A DNA stretch of 64,000 nt, taken from NCBI GenBank assembly GCA_965279095.1, contig CBDIHH010000004.1:186001-250000 (forward strand). Reading direction: 5' to 3'. This DNA is from CBDIHH01 sp965279095. GTDB taxonomy: Bacteria; Pseudomonadota; Alphaproteobacteria; Caulobacterales; Caulobacteraceae. Within the stretch, counting starts at the first letter, position 1; each line of letters starts with the position of its first letter. The notes below the pieces were generated by a model. That model made no database searches. It had not been told where the DNA came from and saw only the letters and a list, made by a program, of their open reading frames with translations. This document shows, piece after piece, positions 61,503-64,000 of this stretch. The translations under genes were made by a program, and so were the position numbers.

Positions 61503-62708
61503 CTAGGCCAGGGTTCCCGGGTGGTGGATGGCGTAGTCGGCGTAGGGGATGCCGACGGAGTCCCAGGCCAGCACCCCGTGGGCGGCGCCGGCGCAGGTGT
61601 CGGCGTGAAAGCGCTGCACCGGGTTATGGGGGTCCAGCCCGCGGGCGCCGAGGCCCTCCGCCAGCCGGGTGGTGGCGCGGCGGCAGGTGCGGGCCACGTG
61701 GGCGGCGTTACGGTGGATGCGCAGCTTCTCCAACTCGGTGAGCTCGCGCCGGGCCTCGGCGGCGGCGTTGGTCAGGGCCATGTCCCGTTCGCACAGAACC
61801 CTGGCCCCGTCGATCTCGGCGGAGGATTCGCTGATGCGCAGCTGGATGGCCTGGGTCACCTGGAGCTTGTCGCCCATGGCGCTCGTGCGCTTGGGGGCGG
61901 CTTCGATATAGGCCGACAGGGCGCCCTGGGCGGTGCCGATCAGGGGCGCGGCCACGGAATAGGCGAACACCGAGGTCAGACCCAGGCGATAGGCGGCCAC
62001 GTCATGGCCGGCCTGGCCCGGGGCGGTGGCGCTGTTGATCTCGGCATAGGGGGTCAGCATCTCGTCGGCGACGAACAGCCGGTCCAGGACGACGTTGTCG
62101 CTGCCGGTGGCGCGCATGCCCACCGAGCTCCAGGTGGGCTTGATGGTCACCGCCGCGCGCGGCACGAAGCCGAACTGCGGCAGGGGCTCGCCCGCCGCGT
62201 CGGTGGTGGGCATCAGCAGGCCCAGCCAGTCGGCATGATGCACCCCGCTGCAGAACAGCCATTCGCCGGACACCACAAAGCCCCCCGCGACCCGCTCGCA
62301 CACGCCGCCCAGGTGGGCGAAGGCGCCGGCGATGAGGGCGTCGGGATTGTCGCCCCAAATGGCCTGCTGGGTTGTCGTCCGACACTTGGCCAGCCGCCAG
62401 CTGCCGCTGGAGGTCACGCCGGTGACCCAGGCCGTGGCCCCGCAGGCCTGCCCAAGCTCCATCGCCACCGCCGCCAGGGTGGCGTAGGGCAGCTGCAGCC
62501 CGCCAAACTCCGCGGGGACATGGGCGCGCGAGACGCCGATCCGCGCCATCTGCCGCAGCATGTCGTCGTTGAGTCGGCCCCGGACGGCGGTGTCCGCCGC
62601 GGTCTGCGCCAGTTGCGGCAGGAAATCGCGCACCCGGTCCAGCAGCTCGGCCTCGACCTCGGCCGAGCCGGGCGCCGAGGCCAACTGGGTCTTGAACATG
62701 GCCGTCAC
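61503..62708 (-). CDS. Acyl-CoA dehydrogenase-fold flavoprotein (HsaA-like monooxygenase)
   Basis: A 401-residue protein of the acyl-CoA dehydrogenase superfamily, C-terminal type 2 branch, which contains FMNH2-dependent hydroxylases such as HsaA and dibenzothiophene enzymes as well as dehydrogenases. Readable are AEFGGLQLPYATLAAVAMELGQACGATAW (blocks near 75-105), GGFVVSGEWLFCSGVHHADW, PTWSSVGMRATGSDNVVLD and a final CAGAAHGVLAWDSVG. The GTG start at 62708 has GGAAGGA eight bases upstream; the ATG at 62699 is the alternative. It is divergent from an SDR gene. A monooxygenase role would need a flavin reductase elsewhere. Confidence 0.83.
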   Translation of the reverse strand: MTAMFKTQLASAPGSAEVEAELLDRVRDFLPQLAQTAADTAVRGRLNDDMLRQMARIGVSRAHVPAEFGGLQLPYATLAAVAMELGQACGATAWVTGVTSSGSWRLAKCRTTTQQAIWGDNPDALIAGAFAHLGGVCERVAGGFVVSGEWLFCSGVHHADWLGLLMPTTDAAGEPLPQFGFVPRAAVTIKPTWSSVGMRATGSDNVVLDRLFVADEMLTPYAEINSATAPGQAGHDVAAYRLGLTSVFAYSVAAPLIGTAQGALSAYIEAAPKRTSAMGDKLQVTQAIQLRISESSAEIDGARVLCERDMALTNAAAEARRELTELEKLRIHRNAAHVARTCRRATTRLAEGLGARGLDPHNPVQRFHADTCAGAAHGVLAWDSVGIPYADYAIHHPGTLA

Positions 62709-62842
62709 GGTCGCCGTCCTTCCCTGTCGCGTCGCCCTACATCTAGGCGCAGTGCGGGGCGAAGACAGGGCAAACAACGCGTGCGTCCGGAGCCCGGACG
62801 ATGCACCCTGCGGCGGCCGGAGCGGCGCAGGGGCGGCCATCG

Positions 62843-63556
62843 ATGACGTTGCAGGGCAAGGTGGCGCTGATCACCGGCGGGGACGGGGCCATCGGCCGGG
62901 CCGTGGCCGAGCGTCTGTCGGCCGCCGGCGCCCGGGTGGCCCTGGCCGACCTGAAGGCCTCGGACACGGTCGAGGCGCTCGACGTCACCGACGAGGACTC
63001 CTGGATCGCGGCCCTGGCCCGGGTGCAGGCGAAGGCGGGCCCCCTGGACATCCTCGTCAACGCCGCGGGAGTCTTCGTCCCGGGGGTTCCCTTCGAGGAC
63101 CTCAGCCTCGACCTTTGGCGGCGGCATTTCGCGGTCAACGTGGACGGCGCCTTCCTCGGCTGCCGCCTGGCGCTGGCGGCGATGAAGGGCCGCGGCGGGG
63201 CGGTGGTCAACATCTCGTCCAGCCTGGCGGAGGTGATGGTCACCGACGCCGCCGCCTATTGCGCCTCCAAGGCCGCGGTCCTGACCCTGACCCGGCTGGC
63301 CGCCAAGGCCGGGGCGGCGCACGGGGTGCGGGTCAATGCCGTGCTGCCCGGGGCCATCGAGAGCCCGATGCTCATGGGCAACCTGCGGCCCGGCCAGAGC
63401 GAGGCGGCGCTGCTGGCGGCCATGGCGGCCAACCACCCCATCGGCCGGCTGGGCCAGCCCCTGGACGTGGCCGAGGCGATCGCATTCCTCTGCTCCCCCG
63501 CCGCCGCCTTCATCACCGGGGCCATGCTGGCGGTGGACGGCGGGCGGATGCTGTAG
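62843..63556 (+). CDS. SDR-family oxidoreductase
   Basis: A 237-residue short-chain dehydrogenase with all classical motifs: TGGDGAIGRAVAE (cofactor), NAAG (ILVNAAGVF), Ser in NISSSLAEV, and the Tyr-x-x-x-Lys in AAYCASKAAVLTL, then GVRVNAVLPGAIESPM and the C-terminal VDGGRML. It probably interconverts an alcohol and a ketone in the same pathway as the divergent flavoprotein. The start at 62843 begins five residues before the first strand; the longer reading to 62801 is less likely. Confidence 0.88.
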   Translation: MTLQGKVALITGGDGAIGRAVAERLSAAGARVALADLKASDTVEALDVTDEDSWIAALARVQAKAGPLDILVNAAGVFVPGVPFEDLSLDLWRRHFAVNVDGAFLGCRLALAAMKGRGGAVVNISSSLAEVMVTDAAAYCASKAAVLTLTRLAAKAGAAHGVRVNAVLPGAIESPMLMGNLRPGQSEAALLAAMAANHPIGRLGQPLDVAEAIAFLCSPAAAFITGAMLAVDGGRML

Positions 63557-63609
63557 CGGTCGTCAGCCTCGGACAATATCGCTCAATCCCACTCCCGCTC
63601 GTCCCGGCC

Positions 63610-63646
63610 CCCGGGTCCGGCCTTTGGCCGGCCCGAGGACAGGCTC
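63610..63646. repeat. Family H module, free-standing copy
   Basis: CCCGGGTCCGGCC, TTT, GGCCGG, then CCCGAGGACAGGCTC. It is the inverted counterpart of the module nested at 47386-47423. Confidence 0.6.
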
Positions 63647-63752
63647 CTGCCGGGATCCAGATCCTAAAGCGCTGACGCCGGGCCCTATGATCTGGGCCCC
63701 GGCTTTCGAGTCTGTGAGGAAATCACCGATGCCCCACCGACCAAAACATGAT

Positions 63753-63877
63753 CGTCATCCTGGGGCGCGCTCTTGCGCGACCCCAGGACCCAGCAGCGAA
63801 GACCTTACCGTGCGGCGCGTTGAGCGTGGAGCTGCTGGGTCCTGGATGAGTCCGCTTCGCGGCTCTCCAGGATGACG
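63753..63877. repeat. Family A intergenic palindrome, single copy
   Basis: Full unit with CGTCATCC / GGATGACG ends, inner GACCCAGCAGCG / GCTGCTGGGTCC pair and the fixed GAGTC. It has the GGGGCGCGCTCTTGCGCGA left-arm type. Confidence 0.9.
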
Positions 63878-64000
63878 CGCGAGGGGTAGGGGATTTCTTC
63901 ACAGCCGCTTTCGCCGGGGTGATCGGTATTTATGTGTGTTTAGTTCCGACCAAAGCCAGCTCGATCCAGACGCGTCAGCCGTTCAGGAAGCCGCGCACGG

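Larger units (their letters stand above)
63557..64000. other. Terminal intergenic region with repeats
   Basis: From 63557 to 63752 lies a degenerate palindrome that includes a family H module (63610-63646) and a GGGCCCTATGATCTGGGCCC-like stretch. A family A unit follows (63753-63877). After 63878 no complete gene is seen. A leftward frame ending in a TGA at 63975-63977 (reading VRGFLNG at its end) could be the tail of a gene that lies mostly beyond the window, but this is too short to support. Confidence 0.5.

Noticed and set aside
63975..64000. Partial gene entering from the right edge on the minus strand
   Set aside because: Only eight codons including the stop are visible, which is not enough to support a gene call.

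Overview
The window is about 64 kb of very GC-rich, gene-dense DNA. It fits an alphaproteobacterium of the Caulobacterales (a Phenylobacterium-like genome is my inference). The clues are many TonB-dependent receptors, a MucR/Ros regulator, an OmpA domain on a proline-rich linker, and several families of ~100-bp intergenic palindromes, one of which carries a fixed GANTC (CcrM) site. I saw no rRNA, tRNA, CRISPR array or prophage.

Layout. 0-7.5 kb: two drug-type MFS exporters, a TonB receptor, a SWIB-domain protein and a secreted S9 peptidase. 7.7-12.6 kb: a complete cobalamin riboswitch-btuBFCD uptake operon on the minus strand. 12.7-15.7 kb: an extracytoplasmic flavin operon (PepSY membrane protein, DUF2271 protein, DUF4198 protein, ApbE); the DUF2271 protein carries a readable ApbE flavinylation motif. 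15.7-32.2 kb: a catabolic island under IclR control. It holds an imidase/deacetylase-like protein, SDR, hot-dog CoA hydratase, MmgE/PrpD, isochorismatase hydrolase, maleate isomerase-like protein, FAD monooxygenase, CitE-like lyase, PhyH dioxygenase, two LLM flavin monooxygenases, ALDH and GTP-PEPCK. The kit resembles ring opening and C4/C5-dicarboxylate funnelling of an N-heterocycle or cyclic imide; the substrate is not proven.

32-38 kb: repeats, a DUF559 nuclease, an IS110 element and a fused 5-oxoprolinase. The IS110 element is the most informative part of the window. It has inserted into a copy of an intergenic repeat at a CT core. Its ~196-nt leader contains, in order, two 5' hairpins, a target-binding loop whose two guides match the two flanks, and a donor-binding loop whose two guides match the element's own ends. 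This is a readable bridge-RNA system.

38-64 kb: two parallel catabolic kits, each with a GPH-family MFS, a second MFS type, a TonB receptor and a class-C-beta-lactamase-like hydrolase, plus SDRs, an amidase, an IclR regulator and flavoenzymes. The first kit contains a TonB receptor fused in frame, through ~25 prolines, to a complete OmpA peptidoglycan-binding domain. The intergenic palindromes (families A-H in the feature list) often share an inner GGACCCAG / CTGGGTCC core, act as likely terminators, are nested in each other, and twice supply the 3' end of a gene.
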